A stretch of 64,000 bases of DNA, from the NCBI GenBank assembly GCA_015680685.1, contig MNCI01004126.1:312996-376995 (forward strand), written 5' to 3'. The position numbers were made by a program, and so were the translations under genes. The DNA is from Gnetum montanum. Its lineage: Eukaryota; Streptophyta; Gnetopsida; Gnetales; Gnetaceae. The notes below the pieces were generated by a model. It searched no databases. It worked only from the letters and a program-made list of their open reading frames with translations, and had not been told where the DNA came from. Shown here piece after piece: positions 12,644 through 24,113 of the stretch (positions are counted from its first letter, which is position 1; every line of letters begins with the position of its first letter).

Positions 12644-13035
12644 ACATGGTGTGGCTTCAAGGGAATTTGGTATTCTTTATGCTTTTTTGTTTGCCTAGGT
12701 GCATGTGTGTTTTCATGAAATTCTTATCACTTCGTGTTATCCAATAAAAGGAAGTTGAATAAGTTCTTGCATGGTGTGGTTTTCATTAAGAAAACAAAAA
12801 CAAAGACAATGAGAATCAAAAGCACACCCATTGGACAAAATAAATGCATATGTCCTCACATGGTGTGGTTCTCATCAAGAAAATAAAAAGAAAAGAAAAG
12901 ATGAGGATTCAAAGCACACCCCTTGGACAAAATAAATGCATGTGTCTTTGCATGGTGTGGTTCTCGTTTCAAAAAAAATAAAAATAAATCAATGGTAATT
13001 CAAAGCACATTTCTTAGACAGAATAAATGACCTAC
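12644..13035 (+). repeat. Tandem repeat with CATGGTGTGGTT motif in E1
   Basis: Four imperfect units begin at about 12644, 12769, 12858 and 12950. Units 2-4 are about 90 bp each: CATGGTGTGGTT, an A-rich run, AAAGCACACCC..TGGACA, AAATAAATGCATRTGTC. The first unit is longer and more diverged. A related but shorter stretch lies in E2 at about 36900-37060 (reverse). Confidence 0.8.
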
Positions 13036-13374
13036 AAGCACTAGTTGTGGGACTATTCCCCTCTAACTAAGGCCCTTTCTCACTTCCTACTTCTTCTCTA
13101 ATAAGGAACGGTGGTTGTTCTGTGGGAGCAAAGTCATTGAACATGGTTGGTTTTGGTCTAGACTAAGGATGGATCCTATCAAGTTATTTAACCATAAAAT
13201 CCACAAGGAACTTCATGTGACTGAAATTAGGAACCCTATTTCACTCTCTCTCATCAATTTATGCTTTTCATGTTTCATCTCACTATTGGTTTCATGTTTG
13301 GTTTGATGTCCTGGTTTGATGTGTCAAAATTCTTAGTTAGTTTCTTTCGGGTGTTTGTACTTAAACTTCTATAA

Positions 13375-13475
13375 CCATTAATCATCCATGGAGCCCATAG
13401 ACTCTTTGGTTTGAAGTTATGCAAGGGAAAAAAGGCTTGTTATTGCTTTGGGAAGGACCCACTAGCATATATTTT
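13375..13475 (+). other. Conserved noncoding block (E1 copy)
   Basis: This stretch ends in GCTTTGGGAAGGACCCACT and is recognisably the same as blocks in E2 (about 36360-36460, reverse), E3 (42020-42120), E4 (52858-52960) and E5 (20940-21045, reverse). It has no reading frame in common, so conservation at the RNA level (packaging or structure) is a reasonable inference. Confidence 0.6.
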
Positions 13476-13798
13476 GATTGGGTTAGTTAAGTTCTTTACC
13501 CTTAGACACTCTTACAATTAAATTCTTTTTGTTTATCCCATCAATGACATCCAATTGTACACATCTTTGCAATAGTTTTAGTGAATTCTTCTTTTTATTG
13601 TTGTGCATTCTTATGCCCTTTTCAAATATTTCTTTGTATTGAAATTTTTCAAATTTAATGGACTGCTTAGTCTAATTTACCCTATCTGTCAACTTTCCCA
13701 CCAATACTACTAAAGGAACTAGTCAACCACAATCACAACCTAGCCAAGTGTAACCACCAATGAGATAAGCCATTTAACAATTATGTGTTACACATTGC

Positions 13799-13907
13799 AT
13801 ACTAATTCATGATTTTGTTGTGAGTGCAGTGGGAAGCATGGACTAGAAGCAAGACTATCTTTACTAAGGTTGATGCAGCAGTACCACCCAATGAGGACCA
13901 TTTGTGA
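13799..13907 (+). other. Splice-acceptor-like signal and 25-codon frame in E1
   Basis: TACTAAT (branch-point-like) is followed about 24 nt later by GTGCAG. A 25-codon frame then starts at 13830 (W-E-A-W-T-R-S-K-T-I-F-T-K...) and ends at TGA 13905-13907. E2 carries an aligned 25-codon frame at 35950-36027 on the reverse strand (W-E-V-W-N-K-S-R-T-V-V-T-K...) with its stop at the same place. A small exon is possible; chance survival is the alternative. Confidence 0.4.
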
Positions 13908-14171
13908 TCAAAGGATCTCTTCTCTCTCTCTCTCATTCTCCTACTATCAAGAGGTGTTAGATGTCAGTGATATCCAAGGTGTTCACTTCTCTTATCATCA
14001 ACATCCCATTTTGTAAAAATTGTAATTTCATACACTTGGGCACATAGAGTTTGTATGTCTATTTCATCTGAGTCAAATTGTGTGTCAGTCAATAATCCTA
14101 TACCTACCCAATATGTTATGTTGTAAAGAACTTGTTCCTCCTCTTCTACACTCGAGGATGAGTTTTCATTT

Positions 14172-14184
14172 AGTCATGGGGGTA
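14172..14184 (+). promoter_or_regulatory. E1 polypurine tract
   Basis: AGTCATGGGGGTA lies directly before the 3' LTR. The same tract precedes the 3' LTRs of E3 and E4 and, on the reverse strand, E5; E2 has a variant. It would prime plus-strand synthesis. Confidence 0.8.
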
Positions 14185-15018
14185 TGATGAACTACATTTA
14201 TGTTGGCCCCAACATCAAGTATGCAACATTAGAGCCACAATGTCATGTACGTGATGTCAGGGTCTTGATGCGATGTCACATAAATGATGTCAAAGCATCT
14301 ACCTTGGGTCTATAAATTGCACACCTAGGCTCCTATTTTAAGCAATTTTTCAATTTAGTTTTCAAGCAGAGTAGCAAATCTCTTGCCTTTTCTTTCCTTA
14401 GAATATTTTCTAAGTGCCCTTAGAAGGAGTCTAAGTGTGTATGGTTCTTTGTTGGAGCACTGATGTTCCTGAGCATAGTAGTGTGATAGGAATAAAACGA
14501 ACTCTTTTGACAATCCTTGCAACACTGAGAATAGCTTAATATTTTCTTTATTGCATTTTACTTTCATTCTCTTTATTTTAATGCATTTAAATTAAGCAAT
14601 TTATTTTTAGCAATTAATGAACACAAGCATAACCACTTTAAGCATTCATATAGTACTTGGTAACCTAGCAATGCTTAATGTTTAGCAGCCTAGTAGTGCT
14701 ATATGTGTTTAGGATGTGTCCAAGAAAGTGGGACAGTTACTTGTGCTAGGCTAGCTAGGCAATAGATAATTAGATCTTCAATTACTTTACCTTTCATTCT
14801 TATTGTAGGCAATCAAATTCATAAAATATAAAATAAGAAAAATCATATACCTTAATTATACTTAAACCATACCCTTGAACTTCACAAGTGTAGTTGGGAA
14901 GACAATGAATGTTCTCAATAGTGCATTAGATAACTATAGGTCCATGAATTCGACTAAATCATGTGTAACACCTTAGTGATTTATATGGTTGGGTGTAGGG
15001 GTACCTTGACATTCATCT
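14185..15018 (+). repeat. E1 3' LTR
   Basis: 834 bp, starts TGATGAAC and ends TCATCT (last base changed from A). It is collinear with 5288-6152, but about 30 bp shorter. ATATG at 15019-15023 is the target duplication. Confidence 0.93.
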
Positions 15019-15023
15019 ATATG

Positions 15024-15629
15024 CAAATGAGACAAGTTTGTATTATTTATATATATAACAACAATATTTCTCATATATATATATAGACCCTATTTTAAAG
15101 AAAGGTTGAAATGAATATTCTATTTCTTATGGCTACGAAGGTGGCCTTGGATATAGGATCATCATAGGCTTATTTTTGATGACCGCTAAAAGACATGGAT
15201 ATCATGTCCATACCATCTTCCATGGTAGTTTTGATTCCAACCACCTCACAACTTCGATTCTAACCATTGCATCTATATTGGAACAACTGATGTTGTAGTC
15301 TAGTAGAAGTTATAAACTATGCATTGAAGTATTGTAAGTTAAAATAGAAAAATATATCAAAAAATTGGTATGAAATTATGAGAATGAGACTCATAATTTT
15401 TGACCTTTGCTACATTTGCACAACAATAAAGATGTAAGCACTATGTATATATTGTTGGTAGATTTAAACACATTTTCATTTTCTATACATTTGGAATGCA
15501 CCTCACATTGAAAAAAATGTGTATTTTTAATGAATTAAAAAATATAAAACAAAAACTTAAATAAGTTACAAATAAAACATCAGATGGAAACATAAGATGC
15601 GAAAGTGAAAAAGGAAAAGAAAAAAAAAG
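15024..15629. other. Unassigned AT-rich sequence downstream of E1
   Basis: Contains (TA)n-type low-complexity stretches near 15048-15084. No gene or recognised repeat seen. It is the continuation of the DNA into which E1 inserted. Confidence 0.4.
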
Positions 15630-16690
15630 AGTGCTAGTAGAGAGTACAACAATAATATTGAACTAGATTAGATATAATTTCTAGGTAAGTTTGCCAAGAG
15701 CATATGGCTTCAAACAAATAATCTAAGTTAGTCTTATCCTCAAAGCAGATGTCACCTTGAGGTTTATTGAAAAAAACATAGAAAGACCACTATAGAAAAT
15801 GCCATCTCCTCCTCCCCATCATCCATTTCAATCTCATGCTCTTAGCTAAAAAATTTTTGAAATTTTGAGAAAAATGTAAAACAGACATGGATCAAATTGC
15901 AATGGGATATCAAAAACATAAATTGATCATGTAAATTGAAAACCACTGATGCCTCTAGCATATCATTAAATCAAAGATCCTAAATTTAAGATGAAAAAAT
16001 GAGTTGATAGAAATCTTGAATCACATTTTCCAAAATCCTCAAAATTACAAAAATAAGCCCATACTTAAATAGGTAGCCCATGAATACATGTAAGTGTCAA
16101 CCATAATTGTATCTACATATCTACCTGCAAACTTTACAATTCTACAATGCATCAAATCCCACTTTGTATGATTTGTTGCAATTCTCTCATATCACATATA
16201 AGCACTTCTTACAAATCTTATTGAGGCATGTCATGGACTTTTACAGAAACTCATTTTCATAATTTCAAGGGTTCTGGAAAATGTGATGTAATATTTCTAT
16301 CAATTTTTTCTTCTTAAAATTAGGATCTATGATTTAATGATATATAATTGCCTCTATCATTCATTAGTGATTTTTAACTTAATTGTTTATGTTGTCTATA
16401 TGCCATTTTAATTTTATTCATGTATGTTTTACATTTTTTTCAAAGAAAGAGTGTCAATCTTCTAGCTCTCTGTATCATCCATTTTCTTAAGAATCCATTT
16501 TATAGGTAAAACCAATGGTTGATCATAAAGGCTACTAATTTGAGGGTGACATTTCTCTTTGGAAAGAGTAAATATATTCATCTAACTCAACCAAAGCCAT
16601 GACCAAAATTATTAGTTTTACAAATATAACTCTTAATAATTCTTTCAATCTTCATATAGTTGTATTTGTTGGAGCTAATAAAGAAAAGTA
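15630..16690. repeat. Long imperfect inverted repeat made of two opposing LINE fragments
   Basis: The left arm (about 15630-16060) and right arm (about 16230-16690) match as reverse complements, separated by about 170 bp. For example, AAAATGTAAAACAGACATG on the left pairs with CATGTATGTTTTACATTTTT on the right, and TCAAAGCAGATGTCACCTTG pairs with GAGGGTGACATTTCTCTTTG. Translations of both arms recall the region after RT in plant LINEs. The arms are therefore read as two L1 fragments in opposite orientation. Matching is imperfect and AT-rich, so the ends are approximate. Confidence 0.65.
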
Positions 16691-17352
16691 ATAAACATGG
16701 ATAGAAGAAAGAATATGCTTTGCAAAATGATCCTTCTAGTGAGAGAAAGATTCCATTTAGACCACTTTTCTACTTTCTATATAACTCTCTACACAAAAGA
16801 ATCCCATAATTGTGAAAGGTTAAAAATAACAACAAGAGGTATGAAAAGAAGTTTAAATGTCTCATGTGGTTGTATCCATCTCCAAGCATTATTCTAGATA
16901 TTAGGATTAGGCAGTCTATAAGAACATTTAATGTCATTAGACTTTTCTCACTTGATTCTTGAGCTAGAATCACCACTGTAAGTTTGAAGAATACTAATAA
17001 TGTTTTTGAATCTCTTATTGATCTTCTTGTAGCATTAGAAATGTATCATTTACAAACTAGCTAATATTGATGTAACCTAAATTGAAAGGAAGAGAGACAT
17101 CATGAATATTGTTCATTCTAGACTCAAAATCAAAGGCATGGTCCAATGCATTAGCTATAATAATAAATAAAAAGAAGGCAAGAAGAAAAACTTAATTTAT
17201 AAATCTTTATAGAAAGACTTTCCCATTAATAGAGATTCTAACTAAAACATCTACAAGAAAAAATAAAACATGATGAATAAAAAAGATCCTTAAGTACATA
17301 TGTTCAGGGGTTCTGAAAAAAAGGTCATTCAATTCGATTAGATAAAAAAGAT
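16230..17352 (-). pseudogene. LINE-B ORF2, 3' portion (antisense), interrupted by E5
   Basis: On the reverse strand the translation shows an RT core 'FVDDTFLMLQ' around 17020-17050, then remnants of the conserved 'GWR...TRYLGIPF' region, 'LSLTRRIILQSI' near 16690-16750, and 'SLLAPTKYNYMKIERIIKSYIW' near 16620-16680. These are the usual landmarks of the C-terminal half of plant L1 reverse transcriptases. The upstream half lies at 25002-25510. E5 split the LINE, duplicating AAGAT. Confidence 0.75.
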
Positions 17353-18147
17353 TGATGAGTGGCGAGGTACCCCTACACTCAACCATATGAATACGAGCAT
17401 TTTCAAATGTGATCCGGTCGAACTCCGTAGACGGACTAGTTGTGGCACCTAGATCATTAACCTTAGGTCGTAGTTCACTGTCTTCCCACCTAGACTAGTA
17501 TTATCTTAGTCACATATGGTTTAGTCCAGAGTGAGGTGTATGATGTGGTTCCTAATCTAATGCTACTCTTGAAGTCAATAGAAAGAGAGTAATATTAACT
17601 AATCTAGGAGAAAGGGTAAGAGAATCTAATCTAGCCTAAGTGTGATAAGCAGCCATTCCTTGATTATCCATACACATCTTGGACTTCGTGCATGACTACC
17701 ATTGGGATTACCAAGCACAGGTCCTAGGTACACTACTGGGTTACCAAGTAGTCACACTTAAATGCTCGTAATCAAGTCGTACTCATCCCGCGTTACTAGG
17801 AGATAAGGGTAAGAGAGATTAAATAGGAAAGCATTAAATAACAATTAAATAAATAAATAAACAAATTGAATGCTGCAATGATGAAGTAATCTCGATCTTT
17901 ATTTTTGGTCATGTGCATGTCCAAGTACGTCACACTCGAATAAAGGATTCCGTACAATTACATTCACCACACTGCTGGCAGAAACGGGAAAATAATCTAT
18001 CTCTAGATGGAGCAAACTGCCAGATTTTAGCTACAATCTACTCTATGCTATGAAACAAGGAAGAGCTACTTCTTATTTATAGACATTGCGGTGGACTGCG
18101 ATATCGCGTAAGCGATATCGTGGCCCATGTGATATCGTGTCCAATCA
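17353..18147 (-). repeat. E5 3' LTR
   Basis: 795 bp. On the reverse strand it starts TGATTGGACACGATATC and ends ACTCATCA. U3 has three GATATC units (about 18080-18147), compared with eight in the partner LTR. Confidence 0.92.
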
Positions 18148-18164
18148 TACCCCCACGACTGAAT
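18148..18164 (-). promoter_or_regulatory. E5 polypurine tract
   Basis: Reverse strand reads ATTCAGTCGTGGGGGTA directly upstream of the 3' LTR, the same as in E4. Confidence 0.8.
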
Positions 18165-18309
18165 AAAAACTCATCCTCGAGTTATAGTGATTACATAGTG
18201 GATATGTATGGGATTATTAGATGAAAAAAATAAAATGATGCCGCAGTGTGGGAAGAAAACAAAAGAAAGACACAACACAGAAAATGCTACAACTACAAAA
18301 ACTTGGAAC

Positions 18310-20059
18310 TCATGTACTTCCTGGTGGCAGTGGCTCCTCCATTGGCGTCTTCCCTTTGTCATGTGCTCCAGGCTTTGAAGCTTGATGGCATTGAAGTATG
18401 GCCTGGAGCTTCTCCTCTTCGATCTGAGGGTCTTGTGCCATCCATGCTAGTGTTCCAATGTTTGACGAAGTTGGCACTTCCCATGGACAGGGTAGTTGCA
18501 GGAACATTTGGTCGGCCTTGACATACCAAGTTGCGAACACCCGTCGTTCCTCCCCATAGGCTCTGGCTTTATCCTTGTATTTGTGAAGATTTGTTAGCCA
18601 TCGAGCCAAGTCAATTGCAACATCTTTCTATCCCTGGTAGCTAGCTTTTACCACCTCAATTTTAGTATTTGCAACATCTAATTTTTCCAATAGCTTCTTG
18701 TGTTTTGCAAATTCTGCTTCGTATTTGATGTGGGTGGAAGCTACCTGCTGCTCGAGCTCTATTCTCAGGCACCCTACTATTAACATGGAGAGGATGGCAT
18801 ATCTAAGGTTTGCCAACTCCATGTACTCTGTCAAGTCCTGAATCTGCAGGCCTTGGTTCTTAACTTCCGCTTGGTGGGCGAAGGCATAGGTGTCCAATAT
18901 GGCCCCCCAATTAGTGTGTTGAGCATTGATAGTGTTGATTTGAGCCTTGGCCATATGGATCTCCTTTTCTAGGATTTTTTTGTACATTGCCACCTGATCC
19001 CAGAAGTGCTCCTTCAACTTCTCATGTTGTTTAGCCTCATTCTGCCACACACTTATCTCAATTACTAACTTTTGATGAATAGCGTGTAGCTCCTCTATTG
19101 AGAGGGTTTGATTTTCTCTGGCTAAATGGCTTACATCTCAGTTGAATTGAATGAATTATTCTCGTAACTGATGAAAGTGTTCATTGAGAACATGCTTTTG
19201 TTTCTCTACAGTGGTCAACCGAAGGTTTTCTGCAACCAGCTACTTTTTTTCTTCTTCTAAGGCCTTAAGTGCCTTAAGATGCGCATGAGTTTGTGCTTCT
19301 ACTGCGGAGGCATCCCAAATAGCCTTCTCCTTTTCATCCACCACCCTATTATTCCCTATGATTAACTTCATTAGTTGCTCCATTCTAAAATTTTCTAACA
19401 GGTCTACGGGAACAAATTGCAGAGGGTCCCGCTATGCTACTTGTAAGGCTATGAGATGCTCTTGTAGTCTCTACACTTCAACTTCAACATGCTCGGCACT
19501 CACTTCGGATAAGACCAACTTTCCTTTTGTGGAGATGAGGTTTGACTAAATTGCTATCACATCCTAAGGGATGTCAAATGGGGATGTCATTACTTGCCCT
19601 GTTTGAAGTAATCGATCAAGCACATCCTCATGTTCTGCAAGATTCATTAAGGTTCCGGCAAGAGTTTGAGCATCCCATGCTCCTAAGAGATCTATCAATG
19701 GCACAATAGGTACGTTGAAGGATTCTTTGATGTGGTTTACGACCACTTTTGCAGCTCCTGTGGCATTCTGGTGTTGCATGACCATCACTGTGGCCCCTTC
19801 ACTAGTCTCTAACTACACCTACAAAGATGCCGCATTTCCTGAGATCTGTTGTGACCATCTAATTTCCCCTCCTCCTATTTGAATGGATACTTCACCCCTT
19901 GTGTGATCTAATAAAACCATAGGCTGTATGGAATCATCAATGATGCAAAAGAGGTTTTCATCATCACGACTTCCCCAACTAACCGTCTCAGCGATGGCCC
20001 TAAGATCGTTTCTTTCCACCTAATGTAAGACCCTCTTGTTGTCCATGTTTCGGGGCCAT
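18310..20059 (-). pseudogene. E5 aORF: second ORF with coiled coil, N-terminal domain deleted
   Basis: The ATG at 20059-20057 directly follows GATTGTAG, and the stop TGA is at 18312-18310. The first codons (M-A-P-K-H) match the E3 and E4 copies. An internal deletion of about 1 kb then joins this start to the middle domain ('RAIAETVSWGSRDDENLF.IIDD'), so the N-terminal globular domain of E4 is missing. The remainder keeps the middle domain and a long Glu/Gln/Lys/Ala-rich coiled coil (reverse frames at 18628-19050 and downstream: 'LKEHFWDQVAMYKKILEKEI'). The C-terminus ends in 'KAPMEEP'-like residues. Several stops and frame changes are present. Function unknown. Confidence 0.75.
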
Positions 20060-20340
20060 CTACAATCACATGGACCAAGCGTTAGTAAGGTTTTTTTTTA
20101 AAGTTAAATTATACCTTACTGCTTGCCTTAGTTAAAGATCTTATGTTATAATGTGTGATCATGCCTGAAAGTTTGTAATAATGGGTCCTATGACTTAGGT
20201 GGTTGTCATTTTAGTTTCCTAGTATACCTAAGGGTTACATGATTTTTAGGCACAATTATTCTAAGTGTTAAGTTAATTACCCTAATTTATGTCCTTTGGG
20301 CGATGATAAATTTTAAAAAATTTAGGCACTTTTCAACAAG
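20060..20340 (-). other. E5 leader and 3' splice-site-like signal upstream of aORF
   Basis: On the reverse strand TTACTAACGCTTGG, containing the branch-point consensus TACTAAC, lies about 25 nt before GATTGTAG|ATGG. The same arrangement occurs in E4 (53801-53828) and E3 (about 43014-43043). A polypurine-like GTTGTGGGGGAGAGA lies near 20342-20356. Confidence 0.5.
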
Positions 20341-20519
20341 TTTCTCTCCCCCACAACTAAGTTGAACACTCCAGGTTCAAGTAGGTTTAAACGAAATTAA
20401 AATTGGAGTACCAGCGAGTGAGATATGAGTAGAAAAGCAAGGGTCACTCAAGCACAAGTCACAGAGAAAAAATTTCAAAAACTTCCCCCGTGGGAATGGA
20501 AAAATGATGCTAAGTGTTG

Positions 20520-20645
20520 CGCGGGGGGGNGGGGGGGGGGGTACCTATTTATAAGTGGCGGGAATGCAATATCACATATGATACATCACGTACGTGATAT
20601 CGCGTGGGACGCGATATCTCGTCCCTAGTGATGTGAGACACCATG
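20520..20645 (-). promoter_or_regulatory. E5 internal promoter-like region: GATATC array plus TATA box
   Basis: Reverse-strand sequence has about four GATATC-like palindromic units between 20560 and 20630, then TATAAATA (20553-20546), then a long C-run (G-run on the plus strand, with one N at 20530). This copies the layout of the LTR U3. It lies about 490 bp upstream of the aORF start. The homologous site in E4 is 53264-53361. Confidence 0.6.
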
Positions 20646-22014
20646 AAAATACCAATTTTTTAAATGATTTTCTTGAAATTAACATTGGAAATTGAGGACA
20701 TTGACTATGATGAAGATGTTCTAGGACAATTCATTAATTCAAAAGGCACCCTTAATGATAATGGTGTGGATTTTATCAATAAAACCTTGGGTGGTAAGCA
20801 AAAGGGTATGTAATGGTACATTGGAATGTTGAAATTCAGAGAAATAATAGTAGGGAAAGAAAATCAATTGAAAAATTAAGCTGAGGGTAATAAATGGTGT
20901 GTGTAAGCTATGTCATAAGCAAAGATTACAACAAAAATTACATAAGTGGGTCCTCCCCAAAGCAGGTTTCAACTTATAATGCCCTTGTGTAACCACACTT
21001 AAAGTGTCCATGGGCACTAGAAGGGTTAAATGTAATCTGCACTAACTCCACAAAACACACATATGTAAATATCATTGGAATGAGATGAAAATTCTATGCT
21101 ACACGGGACATGAGCTACAATTGCATGTATAGTGAGATGAGACGAGGTATAGAAAGAGATCATAGAGATTGGGACATGAGGTAACTGACCCAAGGCACAG
21201 TGAATCCTACATGTAAAGCATGAGTAAGGTGTCATTCACTTGTTGTTTGAAGATCAAGACCAAGTCCATTCCTCTAATTAGTGACATCGCATTGTTTCCT
21301 CCCATGATGAGCAACTATGAGAGTACCACAATAACAAGGCATACGATCGCTTGGCGTTTTATTCAAGGGAGAAGTGATTTTTGTTTTATGGCACTTTTTT
21401 GTTTTTCCCTTTTTCTTTTTCCTTTTCTTTTTTCTTTTAAACTTTACTGAATCCAAAGAATCTGCCAACCTTCAGGCATGGGTGCATGTCTTTCTAGTGG
21501 GACCCCCTAGAATAGCCTTTGATTTTTGAGTGCCCTTTTGATTACTCTTACTCCCATTTTTCATTAGATCTACAAGGATCTTAGCACAACCAAGTTGCAT
21601 GATAACTCCCACAGACATCACCAAAGAGAATCCACAAGTCCCCTTGATGTCACACCTTAATCATTTCCTCTTAGTCCATCCTTCTTCATTCTAGGTACAA
21701 TGAACACAAAATTAATTTTAATTTTTAAGAATGTCAAGAATATCACTGTACCCTCGAACAAAACCTCTTATTTGTAGAGTGGATGAGTGGGTGTAATGGG
21801 CTCACTGTTCCAAATAATTGATCACTCAAGAGTTAATAACATAGAACACACCTCAACCAACGATCCACATGAGTGTTTTATTCATAGAAGAGATTACTTA
21901 CAAAAACGTAAAAAGACAAAAACACAAAAAGATAAAAAGATAAAACAAAAAGTTGAAAAATGAAAAATTGGAAAACAAACAATTGTAAAATTAAAGAAAA
22001 CCAAAAAATATTTA
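20646..22014 (-). other. E5 noncoding region between gag and internal promoter
   Basis: No reading frame of note. It includes the block shared by all five elements (about 20940-21045) and an A/T-rich stretch next to gag. The whole stretch is collinear with E4 51885-53260. Confidence 0.7.
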
Positions 22015-23972
22015 TTAATCCTGTTTGTTACTAGAATGGGGGATATCCCCCATAACTAATCGGTTGAGGATGGCAAGGATTAATAATGGAAGATGAGGAT
22101 CCTTGCATGTTGGAAGTATTGGAACTTGGCCATACTTACCCCCTTGGGGTTCACACACTTGATTATAGTAAGTATAGTGGGGCACTTTATACGATGTAGT
22201 TCCCGGATAACGAGTTGACCCACTATGATATTTGGGACCGTTAGATGGTATGCAAGGATTGAGATGATTCCTCCCATGGTTGTGTTCATTGGGCCATATG
22301 GTTGTTGGAGTGTTTAATGGTGGCCTTGATAAAGTTACATGAGGCATTGGGTTCGAAGGTAAGGGTGCACCACAGTGTAGGGCTTGTGCTGAGTTGGAGG
22401 ATGCAGTGGCCTCTAAATTATGTTGTCCCTTCTTATGGACGTGTTTGAAGAAGGGGCACTTTTGATGTTGAGGAGGTTTCTCACTGCTGTTGGAAGTAGT
22501 AGCACAAGTGTTATTCGTAGGTTGTTGCTATGGTGTAGGTACCTTAGGAATAGTTGGTGGCATTGTGGAAGGAGGAAAAGGATGAGAATGTTGAAAGTTA
22601 GGAGGAGTATAAGGTGCACAAGGTGGTGGTTGTGTTAGAGGCATGGGTTGATAGTATTGAGGAGAATGGTATTGTAATGAGATAAAGTGTGTTGGCCCAG
22701 TTGGAGAAATAGGATATTGAACAAGATAAGCATTTGGATTCAAAAGATACGAAGGGTGCCTCCATTCTAATGGTGGTCTCCCCCATGGCTGGGATTGTTA
22801 CCATTGTGATCGAACACAGTATCTCTGTACAAAATCTGGATGTAACGTGTTTCCCCAATGCTTATGTAAATGTAACAATATTGGGCATTGGCCCTTGGGG
22901 TGATTGTACAGGCATATGTTGCATTCATACGTATGATTGGCAGTTGAGCTCTTATTTTCTTTATCCCTTCTTTCTGATTGTCTACTATGTTTTCCTGCTT
23001 CTTGGATTGTCAAAACTTTATCTCCAATATTATTGATAAATTCTCCACACATTTGATATGTCCATTCCAAAATTTTATTGATCTTTACCTCGACTTCTTC
23101 TAATGTTTGTTGTGTTGGCAAAGATGATGTTTCCACCTTGAGATTTGTTGATTTCTCCTTTTTATGATCATGGACCTTTGTTAAGTTGAGATTTTGGTCC
23201 CGTTGATTTTTGCTACCCGCTTAATAATCTCTTGGACTTGATGGGTTCGTAGTTCGTATAGTTGACCTTGGGCATATATTCCTAAGATCTCTCTTGTTTC
23301 ATTATGTATCCCATCAATAATATGGTACATTAGCCTTTCCTCGGAAAACCCATGGCCTAGACATTTGTTTAATAGTGCATAATATCTTTCTAAGGCCATG
23401 CCCAAGGGTTCATGTTGTGCTTGTTTCCATCCTTGGATTTGTTTCCTCAAGGCTAACACTCTTGCGTAGGTTTGATATTTTTCGTTAAATACTTCTACCA
23501 TTGTCAACCAACATCATATTGAATTTGGTTTTAACGATCTATACCATACTTTTGCTTTTTCAACGAGTGTCATAGGAAAGAGCTTAAGTTTTTGCCACCC
23601 ATTATCAATGTCATTCCATGTGTAGGCATCGTAGAAGGCTTGTAAATGTTGATGTGGATCTAAGTCATAGCCTCTTGAAAATGTAGGAAAGTTGTTTAAA
23701 TCGAGCCTGGGTAGTCGGCTCTCCTTACGATGCCAACGTGAGATTCGAATAGCCTCTTGTATTTACGTTAGGCTTGTAGTGGCTAGTGGGGGTTCATCGT
23801 CATAAGGTAAGTTATGTCTTCATGTGTTGGGATGACATTTCTTTCGTTCATGTTTATAAGAAACCCCCACTTCAGGTTGTATACTCCAATCTTTATCGTC
23901 ATATAGTTTGTTGGTTCTCCAATGAACTTCCTCACTAAGTGTGGCATTATTGTGATCTTGTAGGAAAGGCAT
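22015..23972 (-). pseudogene. E5 gag, nearly full length
   Basis: ATG at 23972-23970; a frame of about 650 codons ends near 22015. The capsid core includes 'LDLNNFPTFSRGYDLDPHQHLQAF', 'WQKLKLFPMTLVEKAKVWYRSL' and 'YALLNKCLGHGFSEERLMYHIIDG'. The knuckle at 22885-22923 reads C-N-I-C-L-Y-N-H-P-K-G-Q-C, i.e. CX2CX3HX4C, one residue shorter than the canonical CCHC. The tail is rich in Pro, Tyr, Gln and Asn. The 3' end overlaps an 18-bp perfect palindrome (22036-22053). Few stops remain, so this is the best view of the family's gag. Confidence 0.85.
22036..22053. repeat. Palindrome at gag 3' end (E5)
   Basis: ATGGGGGATATCCCCCAT is a perfect 18-bp palindrome within the last codons of gag. E4 has it with one mismatch (51848-51865). 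E3 has a different centre but an equally perfect stem (41039-41055). Confidence 0.85.
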
Positions 23973-24091
23973 TGTTGTGAAGTTGTGTTTGAATTATGTG
24001 TGACTTTTAATAATTATTTTTTTTCTAAAAGATATATCGTTAAGTCCTTTAAAGCGACCTTGTATGATATAAGTAATCTAGATAACTAGCA

Positions 24092-24113
24092 CAATCCCTG
24101 GCAACGACGTCAA
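24092..24113 (-). other. E5 primer binding site (tRNA-Asp type)
   Basis: Reverse strand reads TGACGTCGTTGCCAGGGATTG directly after the LTR end. It matches the plant tRNA-Asp 3' end better than the E1 or E3 sites do. Confidence 0.8.

Larger units (their letters stand above)
12000..14171 (+). other. E1 post-integrase noncoding region
   Basis: About 2.2 kb between integrase and the 3' LTR with no long reading frame. It contains the internal polypurine-like site, a tandem array (12644-13035), a block shared by all five elements (about 13380-13475), and a splice-acceptor-like signal with a short frame (13799-13907). Homologous sequence is found in E2 in the same position, and in E3-E5 between gag and the second ORF. 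Confidence 0.7.
5288..15018 (+). mobile_element. E1: complete Ty3/gypsy LTR retrotransposon (gag-pol)
   Basis: Both LTRs are present (5288-6152 and 14185-15018). They begin TGATGA, and the 5' copy ends TCATCA. The insertion is flanked by a 5-bp target duplication, ATATG, at 5283-5287 and 15019-15023. Order is LTR, tRNA-Asp primer site, gag, protease, RT, RNase H, integrase, a noncoding region of about 2.1 kb, polypurine tract, LTR. RT before integrase defines Ty3/gypsy. The Asp primer site and the protease and RT motifs suggest the Athila/Tat side of that superfamily. Every domain carries stops or frameshifts, so the copy is inactive. It is the more complete of two gag-pol elements in the window; E2 is the other. 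Confidence 0.95.
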
